13,016 bases of DNA from JBGLNJ01 sp964353405 (GCA_964353405.1 CAYGWJ010000211.1:1-13016); one strand, 5' to 3'. Positions 1-6,755 are shown, counted from the stretch's first letter. Notes: a model not told the origin generated them from the sequence alone. A program made the numbers and translations.

Positions 1-123
1 CAAACCGGACGTAAAGTGGCTGAAGAGTTCAAGAAAACTATGCGCATCGTTTTTGATGAGGTCTTGCCGCAATGGAACTATCGCGCTGTACCACTCTCTC
101 AGTCGAGCGGGAAAGTTATTTAA
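1..123 (+). CDS. C-terminal tail of an unidentified protein (5' end outside window), possibly a transposase
   Basis: The first reading frame is open from base 1 to a TAA at 121-123 and gives 40 residues. The fragment has a Lys-rich helix-like start followed by a segment containing LPQWNYRAVP, and ends in GKVI. A 'WNY' close to the C-terminus after a TGxKV pattern is reminiscent of the tail of ISAzo13-type DDE transposases, but the resemblance is short and I cannot confirm it. No terminal inverted repeat was recognised in the 45 bases after the stop. The frame lies on the same strand as the zinc-ribbon gene that follows 45 bases later. It could instead be any upstream member of the same locus. 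That it is coding is fairly likely; what it encodes is uncertain. Confidence 0.45.
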   Translation, partial: QTGRKVAEEFKKTMRIVFDEVLPQWNYRAVPLSQSSGKVI

Positions 124-168
124 TCCACGATCCTTATCGGCAATGCCAAGTGCAGAAAAGGAGGTCAA

Positions 169-681
169 GTGAAACTGGCTTTACCCTGGCGTCGGCCTCG
201 GCCCGCAGAGCCAGAACAAAGCAAGCCGCACAAAGGCGATGGCCCGCCCATCAACATTCGCGTGCCGCGCGAGGCCGTCTACAAATCGTTTACAGGCCAA
301 CCTGGCCCCTGCCCACGCTGCGGCGGCGAACTGCGCCAGAGCTACCAGACCTACTTGATCGCCACGCGGCGCGGCGGTCAGGCCGCCGACTCGTTGATGA
401 CGGGCAACAAAGACATGGGCTGGTTCTGCGTCCAGTGCCCTACAGTCGTCATCAACTCGGACGAGGTGGGCAAACTGCTGCGCTACCAGCTTTCACATTG
501 GGATCTTGGCGACCGGTTTGCCGTCTTGGGTGTGATAGACATGGACGCCGTGCCGAAGGACAAGCGCAGCGCGCCATTGGGCGAAGATGGCAACCCGATC
601 CCGTTGATCGAGTTCACCCATATCTCTGGCGCAAAGCCTGGCAAGCGGCGCAAGCCCAAATCCAAAGCGCGCCGCCGTTGA
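169..681 (+). CDS. Small zinc-ribbon protein with basic tail, partner of the downstream PLD-helicase
   Basis: This is a 170-residue protein with a GTG start. The start is set by a very strong Shine-Dalgarno, AGGAGG at 159-164, four bases upstream. Two CxxC knuckles (CPRC at residues 48-51, CVQC at 87-90) form a split zinc ribbon. The N-terminus is Pro/Arg/Lys-rich and the last ~17 residues are almost all Lys/Arg/Pro, which suggests nucleic-acid contact. No catalytic motif is visible and I do not recognise a named family. Only six bases separate its stop from the helicase start, so the two are almost certainly co-transcribed and probably translationally coupled. By inference it is an accessory or adaptor of the helicase-nuclease. 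A longer overlapping frame starting at 72 was set aside because it lacks this ribosome site and its translation is low-complexity and Arg-rich. Confidence 0.8.
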   Translation: MKLALPWRRPRPAEPEQSKPHKGDGPPINIRVPREAVYKSFTGQPGPCPRCGGELRQSYQTYLIATRRGGQAADSLMTGNKDMGWFCVQCPTVVINSDEVGKLLRYQLSHWDLGDRFAVLGVIDMDAVPKDKRSAPLGEDGNPIPLIEFTHISGAKPGKRRKPKSKARRR

Positions 682-687
682 GGGTGT

Positions 688-3600
688 GTGCCCGTGCGAA
701 TACCTTACGTCATAGACAACCAAACACACAAACTGGCCGACGTGCTTGACGCGATTCTGGCCGAGCACGCGAATCGCTCGCTGGACATTGCATCGGCTTA
801 CTTTTACGTTTCCGGTTATAAGGAATTGCGCCAGTCCTTGGATGCCATCGGCAGCTTCCGCTTGCTGCTCGGCTTTGAGCCACAAGCCGGAAAAGATATT
901 GGCCTGCGCCCGCGCGCCAATTTGCTCAACGCCACCTTGCGTGCTGACCTCGAACACGAGCTGTTCACCGAAGAAACTCTTCGTTTGGTTGAAGACCTCA
1001 TCGCATTCCTACAACGCTCGAACGTCGCCGTCCGGCTGTATGACCAGGGCTTTTTGCACGCCAAGTGCTACCTGTTCTATGGCGACAAGGGCACGCAGCT
1101 TGCGCTGTTTGACCGCTTCCTGCCACTGATCGGCATTGTCGGGTCATCCAATTTCACTGGCGCGGGCCTGCGCACCAACAAAGAATTGAACCTCGCGCAC
1201 AAGACCCTGCTCGATGAAGAAGAAATAAACGATGCCCAGGCGCGAGCCGCCGCCGAGCAACTGGCGGGTGTCCATGCCAGCGAGGCCATCTCGGAATCGA
1301 ACCGGCGCGTACTCAAGAGCGAAGTCGGCGCGCGTGCTATCCTTGACTTGGTGGATTGGTATGAACGTCAGTGGGAAAACGCCCGTGACTATAAGCTAGA
1401 TTTGATTGAGCTGCTGGACGCCAGCAAGTTCGGAAGCGTCGAATACACTCCTTATGACATCTACCTTAAAGCCATCTACACCTACTTTCGCGATGAGCTA
1501 GACGCCACAGAGCTGCCTGGCACCCGCTCGGCAGTCGAGTTGTCCGAGTTCCAGGAAGATGCCGTCAAGAAAGCACGCCGCATCCTTGCCAAATATGATG
1601 GCCTGCTGGTCGGCGACTCGGTCGGCATGGGCAAGACCTGGATCGGCAAGAAACTGCTGGAAGACTATGCCTACCATCAGCGAATGAAGGCGTTGGTCAT
1701 CTGCCCGGCTTCACTGCGCGAGATGTGGGAGCGCGAGTTGCGCAGCGCCACGATTTCGGCTAAAGTCATTTCCCAGGAAGAAGTCGGTCGAGCCGATGGA
1801 CGCTTTGATCCCGCCGACTATGGTGATGTAGATGTGGTGCTGATAGACGAGTCGCACAACTTTCGCAACCGCAACACGCGACGTTACGAGAATCTCACCG
1901 CCGTGATTGACGCGAATCGCGGGCGTGGGCGCAGCGGCGGGCGCAAAAAAGTCATTTTACTCACGGCCACGCCGATCAACAACAATATTTTTGACCTCTA
2001 CAACCAGCTCACGCTGTTCACCGGCAACAACCGCGCCTATTTTGCGGGCGCGGGCATTGGCGACCTCTATCGCTATTTTCTCGCCGCGCGCGACATGCCA
2101 CACGACCGGCAGGCGGGTGCGGCGCTGTTCAACCTGCTGGAAGAAGTCGTCATCCGCCGCACGCGGCCTTTTATCCGGCAAGCCTATCCCAATGCCACGA
2201 TCATGGGGCAGCCCATCCGCTGGCCGGAGCGCAAACTGCGTACGGCGCACTATGACCTCGAAGCCACGTACCAGGGCATCTATGAGCGGATCGTCGGCGA
2301 CATCGAAGCCTTGCAACTGGCGCATTACAGCCTGGAATCGTTCAAGAAGGTGGGCATCGCGCGGGACGAATTCGAGGAAGGGCGCGAGCAGGCGCTGGTC
2401 GGCATCTTCAAGACACGCTACCTCAAGCGCTTTGAATCGTCTGTGGCGGCGTTTCGCATCAGCGTCCGTCGCGCGTTGGCCTTTATCAAGACGTTTGAGG
2501 AATATGTGCTGGAAGGCCGCATTCTGGACAGTCGCTCGTTCAACAAGGCCATGCAGTATCTTGCCAATGAAGATGAAGAAGATGACGCGACACCCGCTTC
2601 GCTGGCTGAAGATTTTGATGCCAACGAAGATGCCAAGGCGTTTTTGGCCGGCTTGCCGACGCTTGACACGGCTCAATACGACCTGCGCCGTCTTCATCAC
2701 GCATTGCAGAACGATGTGGACATCCTGACCCATGTTTGGCTTCTCATCAAAGACATCCACCCGGAAGCAGATGCCAAGCTGGCGCGGCTCAAGGAGTTAC
2801 TCGGCGGGCCACTGCGCGGCAAAAAGGCTTTGCTGTTCACCTACTACAAGGACACCGCGCGTTACCTTTATCGTGAATTGGGAGAGGGGCACGGAGCCGC
2901 CTGGCGCAGGGCCATTGGCAATCCCAACATCCGCCGCATGGACAGTGGAGCATCACCCGCTGAACGGGAGCACTTGATCCAGGCTTTCTCTCCGAAATCG
3001 AACGGCAAGCCCGACATCGCAGGAACGCAGGCTGAAGTGAATATCATGCTCTCCACCGATGTTCTATCCGAGGGCCAAAACCTGCAAGACTGCGGCATCG
3101 TCGTCAACTATGACCTGCACTGGAATCCGACTCGGATGGTGCAGCGCGCGGGTCGCATTGACCGCATCGGCTCGACGTTCGACACAATTGCCATCTACAA
3201 CATGTTCCCCGATAAAGGGTTGGAGCGCCTGCTGGGGCTGGTGGAGAGCCTGAGTCGCAAGATCGCCTACATTGACGCGACCGGCTTTCTGGATGCCAGT
3301 GTATTGGGCGAAGCCGTTCACCCGCGCAATTTCAACACGCTGCGCCGCATCCGCGATGAGGATGGCACGGTCGTCGAAGAGCAAGAGCAGTTTGTCGAGT
3401 TAGCCAGCAGCGAGTTTATGTTACAGCAACTCAAGGGATTGCTGGCAGCGGGCGCGCAAGAGCGGCTGGATGCGTTGCCGGATGGCATCCACTCGGGCTT
3501 GCCCAAGAGCAACAACCGGGGCTTGTTCTTTTACTTTGCCGCGCCTGATCCATCTGGTCGTAGATCCCCGTCAGGGGACGGCGATTCAAAGCAGCACTTT

Positions 3601-4098
3601 TGGCGGTACTATGATTTGCAGACCAGCCAGATTCTTGACAATCGCTTTCTGATTGCCAACCTGATCACCTGCGCATCTGACACGCCGCGCGTAATGGGCG
3701 AGGCAGATGTATTTGCGATCCAGACGCAAGTGCAGCAACACATCTTGCAGTCGGTTGACGCTCAAGCCGCCGCTGAGGCTGCGCCGACGATTGTTGATCC
3801 GATTCAGCAAACCATCGCGGCTGTGCTACGAGAGCATCTGAACAACCCCGCGCTGAAACGTAGCGAGGTGCGTGCCGCGCTGCGCGCGCTCAGTCTGCCG
3901 GTGCGAAAGTCAACTGCCAGCCGACTGCGCACTGCCTATGAGAACTATCAAGCCAACGAGGATGTAGCGCAGTTATTGAACGCAGTGCGCCAGCACGCGG
4001 GAGATACGGAATCGGTCGAGCCACGCCCGCAATCAACTGCGCGCGCGTTGACCGCGGATGACCTGCACCTCATTTGCTGGGAATATGTGTGGTCGTGA
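688..4098 (+). CDS. PLD (HKD)-family nuclease fused to RapA/SNF2-like helicase
   Basis: This is an 1136-residue two-domain protein. The N-terminal ~200 residues match the phospholipase D-like nuclease fold: HAK at 124-126 and GSSNFTGAGL at 152-161 followed by NKELN, the style of NgoFVII/HKD nucleases. A single HKD half implies action as a dimer. From ~285 a superfamily 2 helicase follows: FQ at 288-289, Walker A GDSVGMGKT at 309-317, motif II DESH at 387-390, motif III TATP at 426-429, motif V STDVLSEGQN at 789-798 and motif VI QRAGRIDRIG at 819-828. The ~300 residues after motif VI are not recognised. Such PLD-SNF2 fusions are found in restriction and anti-phage loci, so ATP-driven DNA translocation with cleavage is the inferred role. 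The start is GTG 688. An in-frame GTG at 694 lies nine bases from the GAGGG at 680-684 and may be the true start; residue numbers here use 688. Confidence 0.9.
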   Translation: MPVRIPYVIDNQTHKLADVLDAILAEHANRSLDIASAYFYVSGYKELRQSLDAIGSFRLLLGFEPQAGKDIGLRPRANLLNATLRADLEHELFTEETLRLVEDLIAFLQRSNVAVRLYDQGFLHAKCYLFYGDKGTQLALFDRFLPLIGIVGSSNFTGAGLRTNKELNLAHKTLLDEEEINDAQARAAAEQLAGVHASEAISESNRRVLKSEVGARAILDLVDWYERQWENARDYKLDLIELLDASKFGSVEYTPYDIYLKAIYTYFRDELDATELPGTRSAVELSEFQEDAVKKARRILAKYDGLLVGDSVGMGKTWIGKKLLEDYAYHQRMKALVICPASLREMWERELRSATISAKVISQEEVGRADGRFDPADYGDVDVVLIDESHNFRNRNTRRYENLTAVIDANRGRGRSGGRKKVILLTATPINNNIFDLYNQLTLFTGNNRAYFAGAGIGDLYRYFLAARDMPHDRQAGAALFNLLEEVVIRRTRPFIRQAYPNATIMGQPIRWPERKLRTAHYDLEATYQGIYERIVGDIEALQLAHYSLESFKKVGIARDEFEEGREQALVGIFKTRYLKRFESSVAAFRISVRRALAFIKTFEEYVLEGRILDSRSFNKAMQYLANEDEEDDATPASLAEDFDANEDAKAFLAGLPTLDTAQYDLRRLHHALQNDVDILTHVWLLIKDIHPEADAKLARLKELLGGPLRGKKALLFTYYKDTARYLYRELGEGHGAAWRRAIGNPNIRRMDSGASPAEREHLIQAFSPKSNGKPDIAGTQAEVNIMLSTDVLSEGQNLQDCGIVVNYDLHWNPTRMVQRAGRIDRIGSTFDTIAIYNMFPDKGLERLLGLVESLSRKIAYIDATGFLDASVLGEAVHPRNFNTLRRIRDEDGTVVEEQEQFVELASSEFMLQQLKGLLAAGAQERLDALPDGIHSGLPKSNNRGLFFYFAAPDPSGRRSPSGDGDSKQHFWRYYDLQTSQILDNRFLIANLITCASDTPRVMGEADVFAIQTQVQQHILQSVDAQAAAEAAPTIVDPIQQTIAAVLREHLNNPALKRSEVRAALRALSLPVRKSTASRLRTAYENYQANEDVAQLLNAVRQHAGDTESVEPRPQSTARALTADDLHLICWEYVWS

Positions 4099-4157
4099 GG
4101 CATCCGGCGGAGCATCTGTTTCAGGCGTTGCTGCGTCAGGCATTTGCGGGGGAGTTG
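4095..4157 (+). pseudogene. Possible remnant of the C-terminus of a type I restriction specificity subunit (HsdS)
   Basis: A GTG at 4095 overlaps the helicase stop (GTGA) and opens a frame. Its first 21 residues contain LFQALLRQAFAGEL, which closely resembles the end of many HsdS subunits, where a coiled coil finishes in LFQ-LL-xAF-GEL. The frame continues without homology into the lipoprotein gene in another phase and ends at 4355, so an intact gene is not present. I read this as the leftover end of an hsdS joined to the helicase end by deletion. A short coincidence or a small genuine coupled ORF cannot be excluded. No hsdR or hsdM is in the window. Confidence 0.35.
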
Positions 4158-4242
4158 AGTTCGGCTGGCATGATATTGGGCCGAGTAACGAACGTTGGCA
4201 GTGCAAGGTGCGCCCCAAGGTTTCATGAGAGGGCAGATACGA

Positions 4243-4818
4243 ATGAAGATGCCGCTACTTTTCATTGTCGTTTTGCTGGCCGGATGCGTACAGGTCACGC
4301 CACAAGTCATGCCCAACGCAGCCGAAACGGCGCAGGCCGGGCCGCACTCCACTGAAGTGGTTCAGCCCACCGATACGCCGCCACCGACGTCAACTGAAGC
4401 GCCCATAGCTACTGATACACCCGTACCAACCGTCATGCCAACGCAGACGGCAACGCCCACTCTAACGCCAGGGCCGACCACAACTCCAACTGTGCTACCG
4501 ACGTTCACGACATCCTCTCCAACGGCTAAACCGCTGCCAACGGCTGGCATTACGTTGGTCAGCCTCACTTCTCCCATAGCCAGAGGAGCCAACGCGACAC
4601 TGGCTGTGAGAGTTGTGCCAGGCGCGACTTGTACGCCCGGCGTGATGTACAAGAGCGGCCCATCAAAGGCGCGGGGGCTTGAGCCCCAAACGGCTGAGTC
4701 TGATGGCCGTGTGTCGTGGACGTGGAACGTGTACGAAAAGACAACGCCGGGCACATGGAAAGTAACGGTGGATTGCACACCCGGCGGGCACGCCGAATGG
4801 CCCTTTGTCGTGCAATAG
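4243..4818 (+). CDS. Thr/Pro-rich surface lipoprotein, unknown function
   Basis: This is a 191-residue protein. The start at ATG 4243 is chosen because it gives a clean lipoprotein signal (MKM, hydrophobic stretch, then LLAGC with Cys at residue 15) and has a GAGAGGG ribosome site at 4227-4233; longer starts at 4195 or 4225 would put extra residues before the signal. After the lipidated Cys comes a ~80-residue low-complexity Thr/Pro/Ala stalk with several TPTPT-like repeats. A ~95-residue C-terminal domain with three cysteines follows and looks beta-rich (TWKVTVDCTPGGH near the end), compatible with an Ig-like fold. It should be anchored to the outer face of the cytoplasmic membrane with the domain held away from it. 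Similar stalked lipoproteins are abundant in Anaerolineae. The specific role is unknown and no operon partner is evident. Confidence 0.8.
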   Translation: MKMPLLFIVVLLAGCVQVTPQVMPNAAETAQAGPHSTEVVQPTDTPPPTSTEAPIATDTPVPTVMPTQTATPTLTPGPTTTPTVLPTFTTSSPTAKPLPTAGITLVSLTSPIARGANATLAVRVVPGATCTPGVMYKSGPSKARGLEPQTAESDGRVSWTWNVYEKTTPGTWKVTVDCTPGGHAEWPFVVQ

Positions 4819-4863
4819 AAACAGCCGCCCGCCGTCCGCCGGTCAGCCTGAGTGAAAAAGAGG

Positions 4864-4892
4864 TTGCAGTGGTGGCAGGAAAGCGGTAGAAT
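4864..4892 (+). promoter_or_regulatory. Candidate sigma-70 type promoter of the RHH-HNH pair
   Basis: TTGCAG at 4864-4869 and TAGAAT at 4887-4892 are separated by exactly 17 bases. The -10 matches the consensus in five of six positions and the -35 in only three. The expected start near 4899 leaves a ~16-base leader carrying the GGAGG ribosome site at 4904-4908. Confidence 0.45.
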
Positions 4893-4914
4893 AGAAAAAG
4901 AGTGGAGGTATGCC

Positions 4915-5328
4915 ATGTCTGTTCAATCCGTGACAGTTGACTTGCCGAGCGCGTTGTATCGGCGCATCCGGCGGCGGGCCGAGCAGACTCATCGCAGTGT
5001 GGAAGCCGAGTTGCTTGACGTTGTCGCCGCCGCCGTGCCGGTGGCCGACGAGTTGCCCGCCGATTTGAACGAAGCCCTCTCGCCGCTGGCGCTGCTGGAT
5101 GACGCCTCGCTCTGGCGCGCGGCGCGGACCCGCCTGCCTGCGGAGACGGCGGAGCAAATGGAGAGCCTGCACCTCAAGCGCCAGCGCGAGGGACTGACTG
5201 AACCGGAAGCTCAGATGTTGATGGGCCTGGTGCGGCAGTACGAGCGCACCCTGCTGGTTCGGGCGCAGGCCGCCGTCTTGCTCAAGCAGCGCGGGCACGA
5301 TGTTTCCGCGCTCCTCGCCACGCCATGA
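4915..5328 (+). CDS. Ribbon-helix-helix (Arc/CopG-like) protein, partner of the HNH nuclease
   Basis: This is a 137-residue protein. ATG 4915 is preceded by GGAGG at 4904-4908, six bases away, so it is preferred over an in-frame ATG at 4852. Residues 3-42 fit a ribbon-helix-helix DNA-binding unit: a short strand SVTVDLP, a first helix rich in Arg (PSALYRRIRRRAEQ) and, after HRSVE, a second helix. The remaining ~90 residues are helical with a pattern of the type LDDASLW ... LTEPEAQ ... LVRQYERTLLVRAQAAVLLKQRGHD. That pattern occurs in proteins encoded directly before HNH nuclease genes in Chloroflexota and Cyanobacteria. It overlaps the HNH gene by four bases (ATGA). By analogy with RHH antitoxins it may autoregulate the pair and control or guide the nuclease; this role is inferred. 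Confidence 0.8.
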   Translation: MSVQSVTVDLPSALYRRIRRRAEQTHRSVEAELLDVVAAAVPVADELPADLNEALSPLALLDDASLWRAARTRLPAETAEQMESLHLKRQREGLTEPEAQMLMGLVRQYERTLLVRAQAAVLLKQRGHDVSALLATP

Positions 5329-5753
5329 GCCAGTCTCACATCCCGCTTGAACTGCGCTGGCGAGTCGCCGAGCAAGCGCGGCATCGCTGCGGCTATTGCT
5401 TGACCTCAGAAGCCATCGTCGGCGCGCCGATGGAAATAGACCATCTTATCCCGCAATCGCTGGGCGGCCTGACGGAAGAAGATAACCTGTGGCTGGCCTG
5501 CTCGCTGTGCAACGATCACAAGAGCGACCGAATCGCCGCGCTCGATCCAGTCTCCGGCCAGATCGTGCGGCTGTTTGACCCGCGCCGCCAGGTGTGGGGC
5601 GAGCATTTTGCGTGGACGGCAGCAGGAGATTGGATGATCGGCTTGACGCCTACCGGTCGGGCGACGGTTGCCGCGTTGAACCTCAACCGTCCTGCGCTGG
5701 TCAGGGCGCGCCAGGCGTGGGTGATGGTTGGCTGGCATCCACCGAAGGACTAG
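5325..5753 (+). CDS. HNH endonuclease
   Basis: This is a 142-residue protein. The start is fixed by the ATGA overlap with the RHH gene. The nuclease core lies in residues 20-70: CGYC zinc knuckle (Cys22, Cys25), the E-I-D-H of the first strand (Asp39, His40) followed by LIPQSLGG, the central Asn54 in DNLWLAC, a second zinc knuckle CSLC (Cys59, Cys62) and N-D-H-K just after. All residues of a zinc-stabilised beta-beta-alpha-metal site are present, so it is probably active as a metal-dependent DNA nicking or cutting enzyme. The C-terminal half (residues 75-142) contains VRLFDPRRQVW and two conserved-looking Trp segments and may bind DNA. Its biological target is unknown: the pair may be a toxin-antitoxin-like or housekeeping DNA-processing module. 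Confidence 0.85.
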   Translation: MSQSHIPLELRWRVAEQARHRCGYCLTSEAIVGAPMEIDHLIPQSLGGLTEEDNLWLACSLCNDHKSDRIAALDPVSGQIVRLFDPRRQVWGEHFAWTAAGDWMIGLTPTGRATVAALNLNRPALVRARQAWVMVGWHPPKD

Positions 5754-6073
5754 CCGCGTGTCAGAGGGGAAGCTCGGTCGGGCGGCTTTCTCTAGTCCCT
5801 TGTGGGCAGGTATGGAAACCTGCCCTACATCAGTCCCCGCGAACTCATCAACCGGCTGGCCAGCGATGAGTCTGCATCAGAATCTGGCCGCTGAGCGTAA
5901 ACGGGCCGGGAGCAACAGCGCAGATGCCCTGTCATCCCCGTCGGAACTAGTGGCGTGTCAAATAAGTTTTGCAACGAAATAGTACAGTGGCAGTGCCTCT
6001 ATGACAGTCCTTTGCAGGCTCGCTGAGGCCAGACCATTTTGATTTGAGATTTGTCAAACCAGTTATGGTGATG
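5754..6073 (+). other. Gene-poor stretch with REP-like hairpin and imperfect direct repeats
   Basis: No convincing gene lies in these 320 bases; the frames present have no ribosome site and no family features. The stretch holds an 8-bp inverted repeat at 5804-5825. It also holds a second copy (5944-5960) of a 17-base sequence that begins at the end of the HNH gene (5747-5763), matching in 14 of 17 positions. The AT-rich part from 6035 onward probably carries the promoter of the antitoxin-like gene, but I cannot assign -35 and -10 boxes with confidence. Confidence 0.5.
5804..5825. repeat. REP-like inverted repeat
   Basis: GGGCAGGT and ACCTGCCC form a perfect 8-bp stem around the six-base loop ATGGAA. 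This style of GGGCAGGT...ACCTGCCC element resembles short dispersed palindromes in Chloroflexota genomes, but only one copy is in the window, so its repetitive nature is inferred. There is no T-tract, so it is not a typical terminator. Confidence 0.5.
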
Positions 6074-6301
6074 ATGAGTCTGAAAGAAACGCTCATTCAA
6101 GAGATCGAGACGTTGCCCGAGCCGCGCCAGTCGGATGTGCTGGCGTTCGTCCGTTTTCTCAAGATCGGCCTGGCGGATGAGCAGACGGTCGAGCGGCGAC
6201 TGGTGGACGCGCTCGCGCGTGCGCAGGCGATTGCACAAGAACGCGGCATCACCGACCAGGACATTGAGGACGAGATTCGAGCCGTCAGGTCAGGGCAATG
6301 A
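6074..6301 (+). CDS. Antitoxin-like small protein (DUF2281-like), partner of the PIN-domain remnant
   Basis: This is a 75-residue, highly charged helical protein. The opening MSLKETLIQEIETLPEPRQ, followed by VLAFVRFLK, follows the pattern of DUF2281-type proteins found beside PIN-domain toxins. The end (ERGITDQDIEDEIRAVR) is typical of the toxin-neutralising tail of VapB/Phd-like antitoxins. In-frame ATG codons at 6065, 6071 and 6074 are possible starts; 6074 matches where family members begin, and no strong ribosome site separates them. Its stop overlaps the ATG of the downstream PIN fragment (ATGA at 6298-6301), the usual toxin-antitoxin arrangement. With the toxin truncated, it is probably an orphan antitoxin. 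Confidence 0.7.
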   Translation: MSLKETLIQEIETLPEPRQSDVLAFVRFLKIGLADEQTVERRLVDALARAQAIAQERGITDQDIEDEIRAVRSGQ

Positions 6302-6405
6302 TGCGCGTCGTGCTCGATACCATCGTGTTCCTGTCTGCCGCGCTGGGCGGCACGCTCAAAGCCGTGATTGAGCACTGGCGCGCAGGCTGGCAGAAGGAGA
6401 AATAG
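6298..6405 (+). pseudogene. Truncated PIN-domain (VapC-like) toxin
   Basis: The frame opens at ATG 6298 (or 6301) on the antitoxin stop and gives only 35 residues before TAG at 6403-6405. MRVVLDTIVFLSAALGG is the first strand and helix of a PIN ribonuclease of the COG1569 type, and the acidic Asp (LDT) is present. The usual Asn after DT is Ile here, and KAVIEHWRAG is the expected second helix. The sequence then runs into QKEK and stops, so ~100 residues carrying the other three active-site acids are missing. It cannot be an active ribonuclease. The last codons coincide with the Shine-Dalgarno of the next gene, which suggests a deletion that joined the toxin's 5' part to the leader of the DUF2283 gene. 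Confidence 0.7.
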
Positions 6406-6406
6406 A

Positions 6407-6646
6407 ATGGAAGCGCAGTTGAGCCTGAAATATGATCGCGAGGCGGACATTCTCTACATTGATAAACGGCTGCCCTACCCTGAGCAAGAAACCGAAGAGC
6501 TGGGCGATGATGTGATCGCGCGGTTGAACCCCGTCACGGGTGAAATCGAAAGCGTCGAAGTGCTGTTCTTTTCGACGCGGCTCTTGCGCCAAGACTTGGT
6601 CGTGTTGCCCATCACCGCTGATTTGCGTCTGCCGGTCGCAACCTGA
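6407..6646 (+). CDS. DUF2283 family protein
   Basis: This is a 79-residue protein. ATG 6407 sits seven bases after AAGGAG (6394-6399) and one base after the stop of the PIN remnant. Residues 6-20 (SLKYDREADILYIDK) are the hallmark of DUF2283: a strand, the YDxEAD turn and a second strand. After E-L-G-D-D-V comes the expected VTGEIESVEVLFF pair of strands. The family is small and beta-rich, of unknown biochemical function, and is often found in clusters with toxin-antitoxin genes. The present position inside a decayed antitoxin-PIN module fits that pattern. It may have been a third gene of the module or an independent neighbour brought close by deletion. Confidence 0.8.
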   Translation: MEAQLSLKYDREADILYIDKRLPYPEQETEELGDDVIARLNPVTGEIESVEVLFFSTRLLRQDLVVLPITADLRLPVAT

Positions 6647-6755
6647 TCATGCCCCGCTCCCGCAAGAACGGTTCACCCAAAGGAAGCGGCAAAATCTTTA
6701 CTACACAGCCGAGGTCTTGCTCAGAGCGCCTAAGATCTGAATGGAGGGTGATGGC

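Noticed and set aside
72..749. A 225-codon plus-strand frame overlapping the zinc-ribbon gene
   Set aside because: It has no ribosome site, an Arg/Gln-rich translation, and runs through both the zinc-ribbon gene and the helicase start in another phase.
1907..2760. Long frames on both strands inside the helicase gene (273 and 267 codons)
   Set aside because: The helicase motifs on both sides are continuous in one frame; these are GC-rich shadow frames with Arg/Ser-rich translations.
3565..3578. TCCCC-GTCA-GGGGA hairpin inside the helicase gene
   Set aside because: A 5-bp stem in a coding region within a probable flexible loop; no evidence of function.
4370..4560. Repetitive ACN/CCN codons that could look like a tandem repeat or CRISPR-like array
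   Set aside because: The period is short and irregular and simply encodes a Thr/Pro stalk; there are no spacers.
4362..4916. Val/Gly-rich minus-strand frame opposite the lipoprotein
   Set aside because: It is the complement of the Thr/Pro repeats; the plus strand has a signal peptide and ribosome site.
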